From the NCBI RefSeq assembly GCF_019635465.1, contig NZ_JAHBZK010000004.1:62001-126000 (forward strand): a stretch of DNA of 64,000 nt, written 5' to 3'. Both the position numbers and the translations under genes were made by a program. How positions within the stretch are numbered: position 1 is the stretch's first letter; each line of letters begins with the position of its first letter. Source of the stretch: Hydrogenophaga sp. (GTDB lineage Bacteria > Pseudomonadota > Gammaproteobacteria > Burkholderiales > Burkholderiaceae_C). A model generated the notes under the pieces. That model was given only the letters and a program-made list of their open reading frames with translations. It did no database searches and was not told the DNA's origin. Of this stretch, positions 53,752 to 62,459 are shown in pieces.

Positions 53752-55467
53752 TCAAAGGATCCCCAGAGCTTGCCTCTGCGCCGCCCAGTCCTCCGGGAAC
53801 GGCACCGACGTCAGCAACTTGGTCGCGCTGATGTCCTCGGGGTGCTCGCCCCGCTCGATCCCCTGCACGATATCCGGCGCCAGCAATGCGATGTTGATCA
53901 CCCGGTTCACGTAGCGCACGCTGAATCTCTCTCGCTCGGCGATCTCTTCAATGGCCAAGCCTTCACGGGTGAACTGCCGCAGCCAGACCTTGCCATTGGT
54001 CATCAAAGCCACAAGCGCGGCATCAGGTTCTCGCCGTGAACCCTGCCCAGGCAGTCGATCCCCAATGACCAGCCGCACGGCCATGCCGCAGCGCTTGCGC
54101 TTGGCAGGCACCTCGATCGTTGCGGCACCCTGCCCTGCCCCGCCTTGGCTGCCTTCCCCTCCTTCCTTTAGCAACCCACACCCCACCAGATCCAGCAAGA
54201 TACGAACGGTCTGCGGACCCACCTCGATGCGGCGCACGCCTGCGAGGATTTCTGCTCGGGCTGAGTGCTGGATTGCCTTGCCCAGCCGCTGGGCCGCCTT
54301 CAGTGCCTCCTGTGCCCGCTTGGCATCTTTCCAACCCACGGCACCAAGCACCTGCTTGTCGTTGGCGCTCCAGTCAACGATCGCATGGACCACCAGCTTC
54401 TCCAGCTCGCCCGCTGGTAGTCGGATTGGCTCGCCCGAATCATCGGGTGGCGTCACGTAGTAGCGGTAGCGCTTCTTGCCTTTGCGAGTATGGGACGGGA
54501 TCAAGCGGCGCCCAGTCTCATCGACCACCTTGCCCGCGAGCAGGCTGGGATCAGCAGCGTTGGACTGGGTTCTGGTGCCTTGGCGATTCACCTCCAAGCG
54601 AAGCTGGACCTGATCCCACAGAGGTTGGTCGACGATGGCCGGGTGCTGCCCAGGGTGGTTTTCACCACGGTGTGGAAGTAGGCCAACATAGATGGGGTTG
54701 CTCAGGATCCGGTAAAGGTGGCCGCGGCTGAACGGTTTGTTGCCGCCGAAGCCCGCCCGCTTGTTCTCCCGCTCAGGCGTGAGCCAGCCGCGCGCCTGGA
54801 GCTCGGTCGCCACTTTGCGCACGCAGTTGAGCTGCAAGTACAACTGGTAGATCTCTCGAACGCGCATGGCATACGGCTCTTCAGGCTCCAAGGTCCGACC
54901 TTTGGCGCGGTAGCCAACTGGCGCTACACCACCCATCCACAGACCTTTGCGCTTGGAGGCAGCGATCTTGTCGCGGATGCGCTCACCCGTGACCTCGCGC
55001 TCGAACTGGGCAAAGGACAGCAGGACGTTGAGTGTCAGCCGTCCCATGGAGGTGGTCGTGTTGAACTGCTGTGTGACCGAGACGAACGACACGCCACGGG
55101 CGTCAAAGAGTTCGACCAGCTTGGCGAAGTCGGCCAGCGAGCGGGTCAGCCGGTCGACCTTGTAGACCACGATCACCTGAACCCTGCCGGCCTCGATATC
55201 GGCAATCAGGCGCTTCAACGCGGGGCGCTCCACATTCCCGCCAGAGAATCCACCGTCGTCGTAGGCCGTCGTGACCACGCTCCAGCCCAGACCCTTCTGG
55301 CTCAGCACGAAGGCCTCGCAGGCCTCGCGCTGTGCGTGCAGGGAGTTGAAATCTTGCTCAAGCCCTTCTTCTGAGGACTTGCGGGTATAGATCGCACAGG
55401 CCAGCGTGGACCCACCTGGGACGCAGACGGCAGTCGCACCGTGTTTGCCAGCAGTCTTGCCAGCCAT
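53752..55467 (-). CDS. Serine recombinase (resolvase plus recombinase domains)
   Basis: A 571-residue recombinase. The catalytic Ser is in YTRKSSEEGLEQDFNSL (S31/S32); VYKVDRLTRSLADF and SFAQFEREVTGERI are typical. A recombinase domain and a long C-terminal DNA-binding part follow. It is coupled by a one-base overlap to a DUF2924 gene and, before that, a DUF3489 gene, an arrangement often seen in proteobacterial islands and prophages. Confidence 0.93.
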   Translation of the reverse strand: MAGKTAGKHGATAVCVPGGSTLACAIYTRKSSEEGLEQDFNSLHAQREACEAFVLSQKGLGWSVVTTAYDDGGFSGGNVERPALKRLIADIEAGRVQVIVVYKVDRLTRSLADFAKLVELFDARGVSFVSVTQQFNTTTSMGRLTLNVLLSFAQFEREVTGERIRDKIAASKRKGLWMGGVAPVGYRAKGRTLEPEEPYAMRVREIYQLYLQLNCVRKVATELQARGWLTPERENKRAGFGGNKPFSRGHLYRILSNPIYVGLLPHRGENHPGQHPAIVDQPLWDQVQLRLEVNRQGTRTQSNAADPSLLAGKVVDETGRRLIPSHTRKGKKRYRYYVTPPDDSGEPIRLPAGELEKLVVHAIVDWSANDKQVLGAVGWKDAKRAQEALKAAQRLGKAIQHSARAEILAGVRRIEVGPQTVRILLDLVGCGLLKEGGEGSQGGAGQGAATIEVPAKRKRCGMAVRLVIGDRLPGQGSRREPDAALVALMTNGKVWLRQFTREGLAIEEIAERERFSVRYVNRVINIALLAPDIVQGIERGEHPEDISATKLLTSVPFPEDWAAQRQALGIL

Positions 55468-55847
55468 CAGCGCTTGACTCCAAAGAAGGCTGGGCCGGAC
55501 CAGGGAGTGCCGGTGATGGTGCGAGCGATCGCTGTGAGGCTGGTGAACGTCTTGCCGGCGTACTCGAAGCCCTGAGGCAGGACGAGCACCTCATAGGTCG
55601 CGCCCTGCCACTCGCGCAGTAATCGGGTACCAGGACACAGGCCATAGGCTGCGCTCGAGGGTTTGGGCTGGGCGGGCCGAGGCAGCAGCGCTTTCAGGCC
55701 GCTAGACTCGACTTGTGCCTGCCAGGCCAGCACGCGGCGCAACAGGCTGGTGTGCACTCGTGGTGGCGGATCGCGATCGAAGGCCGTCTTCCAACGCGAG
55801 ACGAGCACGTCCCGCTCGGCGGTAAGGATCTCGTCGAGCACACTCAT
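55467..55847 (-). CDS. DUF2924 protein
   Basis: A 126-residue protein. PGTRLLREWQGATYEVLVLPQG and EYAGKTFTSLTAIARTITG, then WSGPAFFGV are the DUF2924 core. The family travels with recombinase genes; its job is unknown but DNA binding is plausible. Overlaps the recombinase start by one base and the DUF3489 end by ATGA. Confidence 0.9.
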   Translation of the reverse strand: MSVLDEILTAERDVLVSRWKTAFDRDPPPRVHTSLLRRVLAWQAQVESSGLKALLPRPAQPKPSSAAYGLCPGTRLLREWQGATYEVLVLPQGFEYAGKTFTSLTAIARTITGTPWSGPAFFGVKR

Positions 55848-56233
55848 GAAGCAGCGCCCTCCCCTGCTCCCAGTATGCGGTAGACCCGCACGCCATCTTC
55901 GACTCGGTGCTGAACGTTCAGACCAAGGCGCTTGCGCAGCGAGCCGCTGAGCATGCCGCGCACGGTATGGGGCTGCCAGCCGGTGAGCTTGGTCATCTGG
56001 GCCATGGAGGCGCCAGCGGCAGAGTCCAACAGGGTGATGAGTTGGGACTGCTTTGTCTGAGGCGCTGCCGCCGGGGATCGATGTGACTTCCGGGGAGCCT
56101 TCGAAGGCGCGGGACGACGCGCTATGGAGGAGACGCGTGGGGAGGTCGATCGGACAGTCTTCGTTCGATGCTTGGCGGGCGAAGGCTTGGGTTCGGACTT
56201 GGGCTTGGAGGGTTTCTGTTGAGGGCGTTTCAT
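55844..56233 (-). CDS. DUF3489 protein
   Basis: A 129-residue protein with a Lys/Arg/Pro/Ser-rich disordered first half (to about residue 60) and a winged-helix-like DUF3489 domain (LITLLDSAAGASMAQMTKLT, then GWQPHTVRGMLSG). First gene of a three-gene operon with the DUF2924 and recombinase genes. Confidence 0.88.
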   Translation of the reverse strand: MKRPQQKPSKPKSEPKPSPAKHRTKTVRSTSPRVSSIARRPAPSKAPRKSHRSPAAAPQTKQSQLITLLDSAAGASMAQMTKLTGWQPHTVRGMLSGSLRKRLGLNVQHRVEDGVRVYRILGAGEGAAS

Positions 56234-56620
56234 CCATCACTCCTGTGCCACCGCGGCACAGGGGTAGTAACGCTCTGCATCACCAAGGATTCAAGTTGTG
56301 AGGTCGGTAGTTGTGGTGTTTGGTCATGAATGCCCCGAAGACTTGCTGTCCGCGAGAAACCGATGCATGCACTCACGATTGCAATCAGGTGGATACGGGC
56401 CATGACACATCGGCCAGATCAGCCAGATCAGCCAGATCAGCCAAACCGTCCATGGTTGGTCTGAAATCCTTGGCGAGACGCCCAAACACGTCCAGTATGC
56501 CGTCCCGTATTCACCGAGCACCTGGAGTGCGCAGGCAACCTGGCGCTTTCGCGCCTCATGAAACGGAACCCAAGACAAAGCGCTCACCCAGCAGGGCGAC
56601 ACCAAGAGAGAGAGTAGGCG
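56234..56620. other. Intergenic stretch with 9-base tandem repeat
   Basis: CCAGATCAG is repeated three times in tandem at 56414-56440. No convincing gene is seen on either strand. Confidence 0.6.
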
Positions 56621-56968
56621 ATGTGGCTCGTCACACCAGTCGGATTTTTCAGCGTGGTCCAAAAGCCCACGGACATCAAGAACAAGACCCTGACAGTTCG
56701 GGCGCGCGTGCGCTCTGACCTGGAGACGCTCAGGCTTCAGTTCCTGCCAGAGCTGGGCTCAATCCGGGAAAGCAGGATCAACGACTACCGGTTTCGCGCC
56801 ATCGCACCACAGGCGGCAGTGGCGGCTGCGATGGCCCGGCTGGTCGAGCACATCGACTATGCCAACTTCAAGAACGAAGTGACAAAGCGCCAGGGCGCTG
56901 AGCGATCTCATCTGTACCACGAGGTCTGGGACGTGCTCTACCGCCTTCAACAAGGTCCAAGACACTAG
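56621..56968 (+). CDS. Conserved hypothetical protein, Nudix partner
   Basis: A 115-residue protein starting MWLVTPVGFFSVVQKPTDIKN, with mixed alpha/beta look and no membrane segment. The same type of protein is often found beside a Nudix gene, as here (3 bases apart). GAGAGAG-type ribosome site precedes it. Role unknown. Confidence 0.75.
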   Translation: MWLVTPVGFFSVVQKPTDIKNKTLTVRARVRSDLETLRLQFLPELGSIRESRINDYRFRAIAPQAAVAAAMARLVEHIDYANFKNEVTKRQGAERSHLYHEVWDVLYRLQQGPRH

Positions 56969-56971
56969 TCG

Positions 56972-57637
56972 ATGTCCTCACAACACCCCCAGCGTCGATT
57001 GCCCGGCGCTGTGCTGCACCCCCAACACAATGACGACGGTCAGCCAGTGCTGCTCTTGCGGCCGAGTCAGCCGTCGGAGATGTCCGCCTGGGCAGATCCG
57101 GAAGAAGTCGCATGCGTGGTACCCAACGGGCCAATGCCAGTCACGATCAACGGCCTGGCGGCTTCAACGTGGTCGGACAGGCCCCACAGCCCTGTCGAAT
57201 GGGAGGCGCTGGCAGCCAGCCAGTCAATCAACGAGCCCCCCTTCGAGGCGCCTGCAAACTACAAGAGGGCTGCCGGTGTCGTGACTCGTGAGCCCGACGG
57301 CCGCGTCTGGCTGGTGGCGCCAAGCAATGCTTTCGGTGGATACCAGGCGACGTTTCCCAAAGGAACTCTGGACGGCAAGTCGTCGCAAGCGACCGCGCTG
57401 GTCGAAACTTTCGAGGAATGCGGCCTGCATGTGAGGCTGGTCCGCCACCTCATCGACACAAAGCGAAGCGTGAGCTACACGCGCTACTACCTAGCTGAAC
57501 GTTTGGGCGGCAACCCTGCCGATATGGGCTGGGAGTCGCAGGCGGTGATACTGGCGCCGGCCAGCCGCTTGAAGGCCTTGCTCAACAATCCGAACGATCT
57601 ACCCATCCTCCAGGCACTGAGCCCAAACGGTGCGTGA
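56972..57637 (+). CDS. Nudix hydrolase-like protein with a divergent Nudix box
   Basis: A 221-residue protein. The box region FPKGTLDGKSS...VETFEECGL (about 128-152) keeps E145, E148 and E149 but has Val where the usual Arg of REUxEE lies, lacks the first Glu and is one residue short. It probably still binds metal, but activity is uncertain. Substrate unknown. Forms a pair with the preceding gene. Confidence 0.75.
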   Translation: MSSQHPQRRLPGAVLHPQHNDDGQPVLLLRPSQPSEMSAWADPEEVACVVPNGPMPVTINGLAASTWSDRPHSPVEWEALAASQSINEPPFEAPANYKRAAGVVTREPDGRVWLVAPSNAFGGYQATFPKGTLDGKSSQATALVETFEECGLHVRLVRHLIDTKRSVSYTRYYLAERLGGNPADMGWESQAVILAPASRLKALLNNPNDLPILQALSPNGA

Positions 57638-57913
57638 GCGCTGGACCGGCCGAGAAGTGCCTTCAGCGACCAAACCGCGCGCGCACGCGCGCGCCCCCTT
57701 TGAATGCATGCCCACGGCGAAAGTGAGAGCGCTCACTGGTCACGAAACACGACTGAGATGGGTTCGGTCCGGCCTACGTCCACCGCCACCCCTTGTTGCT
57801 CTTCAAGGGTTCTCGGCCAGTCCGGCCACCCTCCCCATCCCTTCACCCATCGTTCGACGGGGTGACTGCGTGATACGGGGCGACCACAGCTAGCATCAAT
57901 GGCCTCCGAGCGG
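57638..57913. other. Intergenic stretch, nothing found
   Basis: About 275 bases between convergent units, with a CGCGCGCACGCGCGCGC alternating stretch near 57678. No gene or terminator is clear. Confidence 0.5.
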
Positions 57914-58198
57914 TCAGGCTACTCGCAGAGGCCAGCGCGACAGAGCCTGCTCGACCAGCGTTGAAAGGGCATCCTTCCCCTGGCGATGCCGTTCAGCCAC
58001 GAAGATCAGGCGATTCGCGTAGTCGATGTTCACCTGCCTCAACTCCTTGTTTTCGCCAAAGTACCGATACGTGGATCGGTACGTCTCAGGTCTGGACATC
58101 GAGTGGTGGAGCAAGCGCAGCTGCTGAACGCTCATGCCCTGACGCTCTAGGTAGCGGGCTGAAACTACAAGCCGCTCGCAAAGATGGTTCTCGCTCAT
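57914..58198 (-). CDS. Hypothetical protein, last gene of a small XRE operon
   Basis: A 94-residue basic protein, mostly helical, without recognised domain. It overlaps the preceding gene by four bases, so the two are coupled. Confidence 0.65.
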   Translation of the reverse strand: MSENHLCERLVVSARYLERQGMSVQQLRLLHHSMSRPETYRSTYRYFGENKELRQVNIDYANRLIFVAERHRQGKDALSTLVEQALSRWPLRVA

Positions 58199-58422
58199 TT
58201 GCGAACAGGGTCGCTACGGGGGCAGTGAGGGTTCCGCCGAAGGTGCTCAAAGTGAGCGCCCCCATGACCACCCCCTTTGTGCGGCCGTACAGCCTCGCTG
58301 CATTCCACACAACGGAAGTCAGGGACTGCCAAACGGGACGAACGGGCATCGTCGCGATGGTTCAGGGCATCGGAAATCGACACCTCGACGTGATCGAGCA
58401 TGCATGTAGTGGCTCTTGGCAT
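58195..58422 (-). CDS. Small hypothetical protein with Cys/His cluster
   Basis: A 75-residue protein. CVEC, then HFEHLRRNPHC suggests a small zinc-binding site (Cys-x2-Cys ... His ... His ... Cys). Similar short proteins occur in islands. Lies between the XRE gene and the 94-residue gene on the same strand. Confidence 0.6.
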   Translation of the reverse strand: MPRATTCMLDHVEVSISDALNHRDDARSSRLAVPDFRCVECSEAVRPHKGGGHGGAHFEHLRRNPHCPRSDPVRK

Positions 58423-58455
58423 GAAGTCCTCCGCACGGTGCCAGCCAGAGCCAGC

Positions 58456-58698
58456 CTAGTTCTTCGATGGGTCAGTGAACAGATCCCCGACCGCAACATG
58501 CAGCGCCTTCGCCAGGACCTCAATGGCATCGAGTGAAGGATTCCCCAAGCCTCGCTCAATCCTGCTCATGTAGGAACGAGCGTAACCACACTCATCGGCG
58601 AAGGCCTCCTGCGAATAGCCAGCCGCCTCTCGCAACTGTCGAATGCGCAGCCCAAATTTCACTCTCAGCGTCTGTTTGCTCACGCCGAGAATCTGCAT
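58456..58698 (-). CDS. XRE-family DNA-binding protein
   Basis: An 80-residue helix-turn-helix protein: FGLRIRQLREAAGYSQEAFA, CGYARSYMSRIERGLGNPS. Likely a repressor of its own operon. The start may be a few codons later. Divergent from the LprI-like gene. Confidence 0.85.
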   Translation of the reverse strand: MQILGVSKQTLRVKFGLRIRQLREAAGYSQEAFADECGYARSYMSRIERGLGNPSLDAIEVLAKALHVAVGDLFTDPSKN

Positions 58699-58726
58699 TC
58701 ATGAGCATTAATAGGCCACGCACTGA

Positions 58727-58755
58727 TTGTTGACGCACTAATCGTGACATAAAAT
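58727..58755 (+). promoter_or_regulatory. Candidate promoter of the LprI-like lipoprotein gene
   Basis: TTGTTG (58727-58732) and TAAAAT (58750-58755) are 17 bases apart, 25 bases before the ATG at 58780, with AGAGGAGA as ribosome site. It faces the XRE gene, whose product may act here. Confidence 0.45.
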
Positions 58756-58779
58756 TTTCCTCGACCCAGAGGAGAAAGT

Positions 58780-59682
58780 ATGCGATTCATGTTCCGACAC
58801 TGCGCCTCGGCGCTCGCCGTCTTGGCCCTCGGTGCCTGCTCCGCCCCTGATGAGGGCCCGACGTGTTCATCGGAGGCAACGCAGTCGATCTTGACCAAGG
58901 CCCTGTGGGACAGCATCGAGCAGCAGTTCAGCGCCACGGCTGGCGCCCAGAACGTCCAACCGTTCATGGACATTGCACGCGCCCGGATGCAGATTCAAGT
59001 CACGGGGATCACCACGACCGAGACCAACAAGAATGTTCGACAAGTCAGTTGCCAGGCCACCCTGACCAGCACCCTGCCGGAAGTACCGAACGCCGACTAC
59101 TCACTGCTGCGCACTGCCATCGCGAAGGAAACCGGCGGCAATGTCCGCCTCGACGACCGGACGCTGACCGGCTCGGTTGAGTACCGAGTCCAACTCTCAG
59201 ACGACAGATCGACCACCCGCGTCGAGGCCCAGGGATTTCGGACCTTCACTGAGGTCGTGGGCGGCATTGCCAGCGCCCTTTACATCAACGATGCGCAGGA
59301 GAAGGCTCTGGGTGCCGAGGCAGCGGCCAAGCGCAGTCAATCTGCCCAGGCCACCCCGTCCGAGGCCACCACCGCACCTGCGGCAGCGGTTGAGCCCGAC
59401 GTCAGGGCTATCGCGGCGCAAGAATACCAAGCCGCCGACAAACTGCTCAACGAGGCCTATCAGGCCGCCAGGGCGACAATGACCGACGTTCGGCGAGTTG
59501 CCTTGCGTGACCAGCAGCGCGAGTGGATCAAGACACGTGACGTGACCTGCTCAGCCGAGCGAATCGAGGCCGACTCGAAGGGCGACATTGCCGGCGGCAC
59601 TGCCATGGAACTGGCCATCGTCGGGTGCAAGACCCGCCTGACCAGCGAGCGCGCAAAGCAGCTCTCGGACATCAAGGGCTGA
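58780..59682 (+). CDS. Lipoprotein with C-terminal LprI-like domain
   Basis: A 300-residue protein with lipobox LGAC (C20). The middle is unknown; after an Ala/Pro/Thr linker (about 185-205) the C-terminal part has LNEAYQAARATM, REWIKTRDVTCSAE and AMELAIVGCKTRLTSERAKQL, which is the DUF1311/LprI pattern (lysozyme-inhibitor-like). It may protect cell-wall targets. Followed by the DUF1643 gene 14 bases later. Confidence 0.8.
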   Translation: MRFMFRHCASALAVLALGACSAPDEGPTCSSEATQSILTKALWDSIEQQFSATAGAQNVQPFMDIARARMQIQVTGITTTETNKNVRQVSCQATLTSTLPEVPNADYSLLRTAIAKETGGNVRLDDRTLTGSVEYRVQLSDDRSTTRVEAQGFRTFTEVVGGIASALYINDAQEKALGAEAAAKRSQSAQATPSEATTAPAAAVEPDVRAIAAQEYQAADKLLNEAYQAARATMTDVRRVALRDQQREWIKTRDVTCSAERIEADSKGDIAGGTAMELAIVGCKTRLTSERAKQLSDIKG

Positions 59683-59696
59683 CCGAGGTGGCGCTC

Positions 59697-60197
59697 ATGT
59701 TCGACATTTACCACTCGGACAACGGGGATCGCTGGCGCTACACCCTGGATCGTAGCGGATCACGCCCATTGCTCGCAATTGGCCTGAACCCCTCGACTGC
59801 GACCCAGGAAAGGGCCGATCCGACGGTCGCCCGTGTGCAGCGGGTCGCTGAACTGCACGGTTTCGATGGATTCGTGATGCTGAACTTGTACCCAGTGCGA
59901 GCGACTGACTACCGCACGCTTCCGGCCAAGGTCAATGCCGCGGCTTTCGAGCGCAACCTACAAGTCATCGAGGAGATCGTCAACCAGCAAGAGCGGCCGA
60001 CGATTTGGGCGACCTGGGGGCAGCCGGTGGTGCATCACGCCTACTTCCTCAGAGCCCGGGATTCGCTGTACGAGCGGCTGGGCAAGTACGCCCCAGACTG
60101 GCGCCGGCTCGGATCGTTGACCGCCACCGGGCATCCGCGTCACGCTAGCCGGCTGGACTACAGCTGGGAACTTGAGCGCTTCGTCCCCGATGCATAA
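59697..60197 (+). CDS. DUF1643 protein
   Basis: A 166-residue protein. RPLLAIGLNPSTATQERADPTV, GFVMLNLYPVRATD and WATWG match DUF1643, a family often met in mobile DNA and without known role. The ATG at 59697 fits; upstream in-frame sequence overlaps the lipoprotein gene. Confidence 0.88.
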   Translation: MFDIYHSDNGDRWRYTLDRSGSRPLLAIGLNPSTATQERADPTVARVQRVAELHGFDGFVMLNLYPVRATDYRTLPAKVNAAAFERNLQVIEEIVNQQERPTIWATWGQPVVHHAYFLRARDSLYERLGKYAPDWRRLGSLTATGHPRHASRLDYSWELERFVPDA

Positions 60198-60218
60198 AGG
60201 CACTCGCCAGCCCAAGCG

Positions 60219-60635
60219 TCAATGGCTTGGGTCGAACATCCGTGCAAGGCTGTAGGCGGTCGGTCGCCTATCTTGGGCCGAAGGCCTGCTTGGAGCCAGT
60301 GCAGCCAGCCTGACGCTCCAAATGAGGGCGGCCAGTTTGCGGCGGGTGCGATATCTTTGATGTCGCAGCTTCGGCTTGCGCTGATGCTGCCAGGCGGACG
60401 TCAGGGACCGCAAGGGTCGCTTTGAGTTTGTGAGGTATCTAGTCTTGGAGAGCGCGGCTTCGTACAGGTCGTCGCCAAGAAAGCGCACGAGCTTCCATAG
60501 TTCCGCATTTGACAGCTTCGACTTCAGCGCACACACCGGCCGCAGCTGGGGCAAGCTGTCTCTCGACCTCGCGGCCGCCTTGTAAAGCGGCTCGCTCCGC
60601 CCTTCAGCTTGCGCCAGGATGGAGAAGAAACGCAT
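60219..60635 (-). CDS. Doubtful open frame after the methyltransferase gene
   Basis: A 138-residue frame that overlaps the end of the methyltransferase gene. The first half (LPQLRPVCALKSKLSNAEL) looks protein-like; the second half is Arg/Ser/Ala-rich and may be noise. If this is not a gene, 60198-60603 holds nothing that I recognise. Confidence 0.25.
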   Translation of the reverse strand: MRFFSILAQAEGRSEPLYKAAARSRDSLPQLRPVCALKSKLSNAELWKLVRFLGDDLYEAALSKTRYLTNSKRPLRSLTSAWQHQRKPKLRHQRYRTRRKLAALIWSVRLAALAPSRPSAQDRRPTAYSLARMFDPSH

Positions 60636-61602
60636 CCGGCAGTTCAATGCCAGTCGCAAAGCCGGCGGGGCGGCGGCCGACGATCGAAGTCGGACTGGGC
60701 TCGAGAATCGCTCGATCCGCGGGCCGAAAGCGGACCTCGCCCTTAATCGTGGCACGCAGTCGTTCTAGGCCTAGTTGCACGTACTCTGCGTCGAGTTCCG
60801 CGCCGATGAAGTGACGCTTCTCGTGCAGCGCGGCGACCCCCGCAGAGGCCACGCCGCAGAAAGGATCGAGCACCACATCGCCCTCTTTTGTCAGCGCGCG
60901 CACCAGCCGCTGTACCAGCCCCACCGGAAACTGACACGGGTGGTCGGTCTTCTCCAGATGGTTGGCGTTGACGTTCGGGATGTCCCACACGTCACTCGGG
61001 TTCTTGCCCGCCGGATTGCCGCTCGGCTGGCCCCTCTTCGGACCATCCGTGTGTCGCTTGCCCGGATACTTCTGGGGCACCCGCACGGCGTCGAGATCGA
61101 AGGTGTAGCCTTCGCCCTTGGTGTACCAAAGCACGGTTTCGTAGCGACCGCTGAAGCGCGTCTGGCAATGCAGACCATGACCGAAGGTCCACGCGATGCG
61201 GTTGCGCAGCTTCATGCCCTCGATCTTGCTCATGACCTCATGGACAAGGAAGTCCAGCGGCGTGGTCACGCCGTCGAGCACGTGGAAGCCCACCTGCCAG
61301 CAAAGGCTACCACCCGACTTTAGGACGCGGCAGACTTCCGGCAGGATCACCTTGTGATTGGCGATGAAGTCATCCAGGTTGTCGTGGCGGTTCTCATACG
61401 CCTTGCCCATACAGTAAGGCGGCGACGAGACAACTAGGTCCACAGACGACGCCTTTAGACCCTTCAACAGAGATTCGCATTCGCCCTCGAAAACAGCTGC
61501 CGACGCATGCGCGTGTGGCCTCTCGAGCCACTCCCGGACGCCCCTGGACGACTTGTACGTCGCAACCTCACCTACCTCTTGTACGCTCACAAATATCTCC
61601 AC
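60604..61602 (-). CDS. Site-specific DNA methyltransferase (N6-adenine or N4-cytosine)
   Basis: A 332-residue enzyme from GTG at 61602 (GTG at 61590 is the other choice). The catalytic motif SPPY is at residues 60-63 and the SAM motif DPFCGVASAG at 246-255, so motif IV precedes motif I (beta group). The far upstream frame overlaps the nuclease gene and is not used. It follows a nuclease and a helicase gene on the same strand, which suggests a restriction-like role: it would mark host DNA. Confidence 0.88.
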   Translation of the reverse strand: MEIFVSVQEVGEVATYKSSRGVREWLERPHAHASAAVFEGECESLLKGLKASSVDLVVSSPPYCMGKAYENRHDNLDDFIANHKVILPEVCRVLKSGGSLCWQVGFHVLDGVTTPLDFLVHEVMSKIEGMKLRNRIAWTFGHGLHCQTRFSGRYETVLWYTKGEGYTFDLDAVRVPQKYPGKRHTDGPKRGQPSGNPAGKNPSDVWDIPNVNANHLEKTDHPCQFPVGLVQRLVRALTKEGDVVLDPFCGVASAGVAALHEKRHFIGAELDAEYVQLGLERLRATIKGEVRFRPADRAILEPSPTSIVGRRPAGFATGIELPDAFLLHPGAS

Positions 61603-61625
61603 ATGGCCGCGATCATAGATCTGCG

Positions 61626-62459
61626 TCAAAACCCATGCAACCGCTTCAGGCTCAGCGTCGCGCGGTCCCAGCGAGCGTCCCCCTGATCGATCGGCATGTG
61701 AGGCTGCAGATCGCCCCACGACAATTCGTGTAACCGCTCGGCATCTACGTCCCAAAAGTGCACCACGTAGGCCTCCCGGTGCCGGCAAGCGGTGTCCCAT
61801 TCGTTGCGTGTGATGAGGAGACGCAAAGGGCGCCCACGGCAAGACTTCACTTCCACCAATTTCGGCACAGGGCGCCCGTCGATCTGGCGGAAAGAGAGAA
61901 TGTCGTAGCCAGCCGAGTTGTCGTCCAAGGCCACCCACTCCACCGCTGGCGCGCCAGGCATCTCGGCGCAGCGCGCCCGTTCCAGCTCGAAAGATAGCCG
62001 TTCGGCATTCCGGCCAGACTCGACCAATGGCAGGTTCGCGCTAGCTCGCGCAAGGTTGGCCAAACGGTCCAGGAAGGCGACCACATCGACCGCCGGTTGA
62101 TCATCAAAGGCGCCGGCACGCCGGAAGCACTCGCCGGCGTCAGCCGAGAGGGCGTCCCGCAGCGGCCGCCTTCCGCTCGGCAACACCGACAACCATGCTG
62201 GCCGCAGCATGGCTTCGTGCTCGATCAGTGTCTGGTATGACGCGATGGCCGACTCCTTCGCCGGACCCACCGTTTCGAGGATGGCCTGGGCCTCCGAATA
62301 GTCGAGGCCAGCGGTGGCGTAGCTGACCTTCAAGCGCGCCACCGCCGTGGCTACCGACTCGTGCGGAACGGCGGCCAACTGCCGCGTCACTGCGCGCCAG
62401 CCCTCCACCGCCGAGGGCCGCAACCGGCTCGCGCCGGTCAGGCTACCCGACGATCGCAT
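61626..62459 (-). CDS. DUF3883-type PD-(D/E)XK nuclease candidate
   Basis: A 277-residue protein from ATG at 62459, overlapping the helicase end by 17 bases. The C-terminal part has NSAGYDILSF (D186), LVEVKSCRG (E203, K205) and a preceding Glu (E154), which is the PD-(D/E)XK arrangement of DUF3883 domains. The N-terminal about 140 residues are helical and unknown. Probably the nuclease of a three-gene system. Confidence 0.8.
   Translation of the reverse strand: MRSSGSLTGASRLRPSAVEGWRAVTRQLAAVPHESVATAVARLKVSYATAGLDYSEAQAILETVGPAKESAIASYQTLIEHEAMLRPAWLSVLPSGRRPLRDALSADAGECFRRAGAFDDQPAVDVVAFLDRLANLARASANLPLVESGRNAERLSFELERARCAEMPGAPAVEWVALDDNSAGYDILSFRQIDGRPVPKLVEVKSCRGRPLRLLITRNEWDTACRHREAYVVHFWDVDAERLHELSWGDLQPHMPIDQGDARWDRATLSLKRLHGF

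Noticed and set aside
60604-61938. Start of the methyltransferase at 61938
   Set aside because: That extension lies inside the nuclease gene in another frame and has no methyltransferase-like sequence; a GTG near 61602 fits better.
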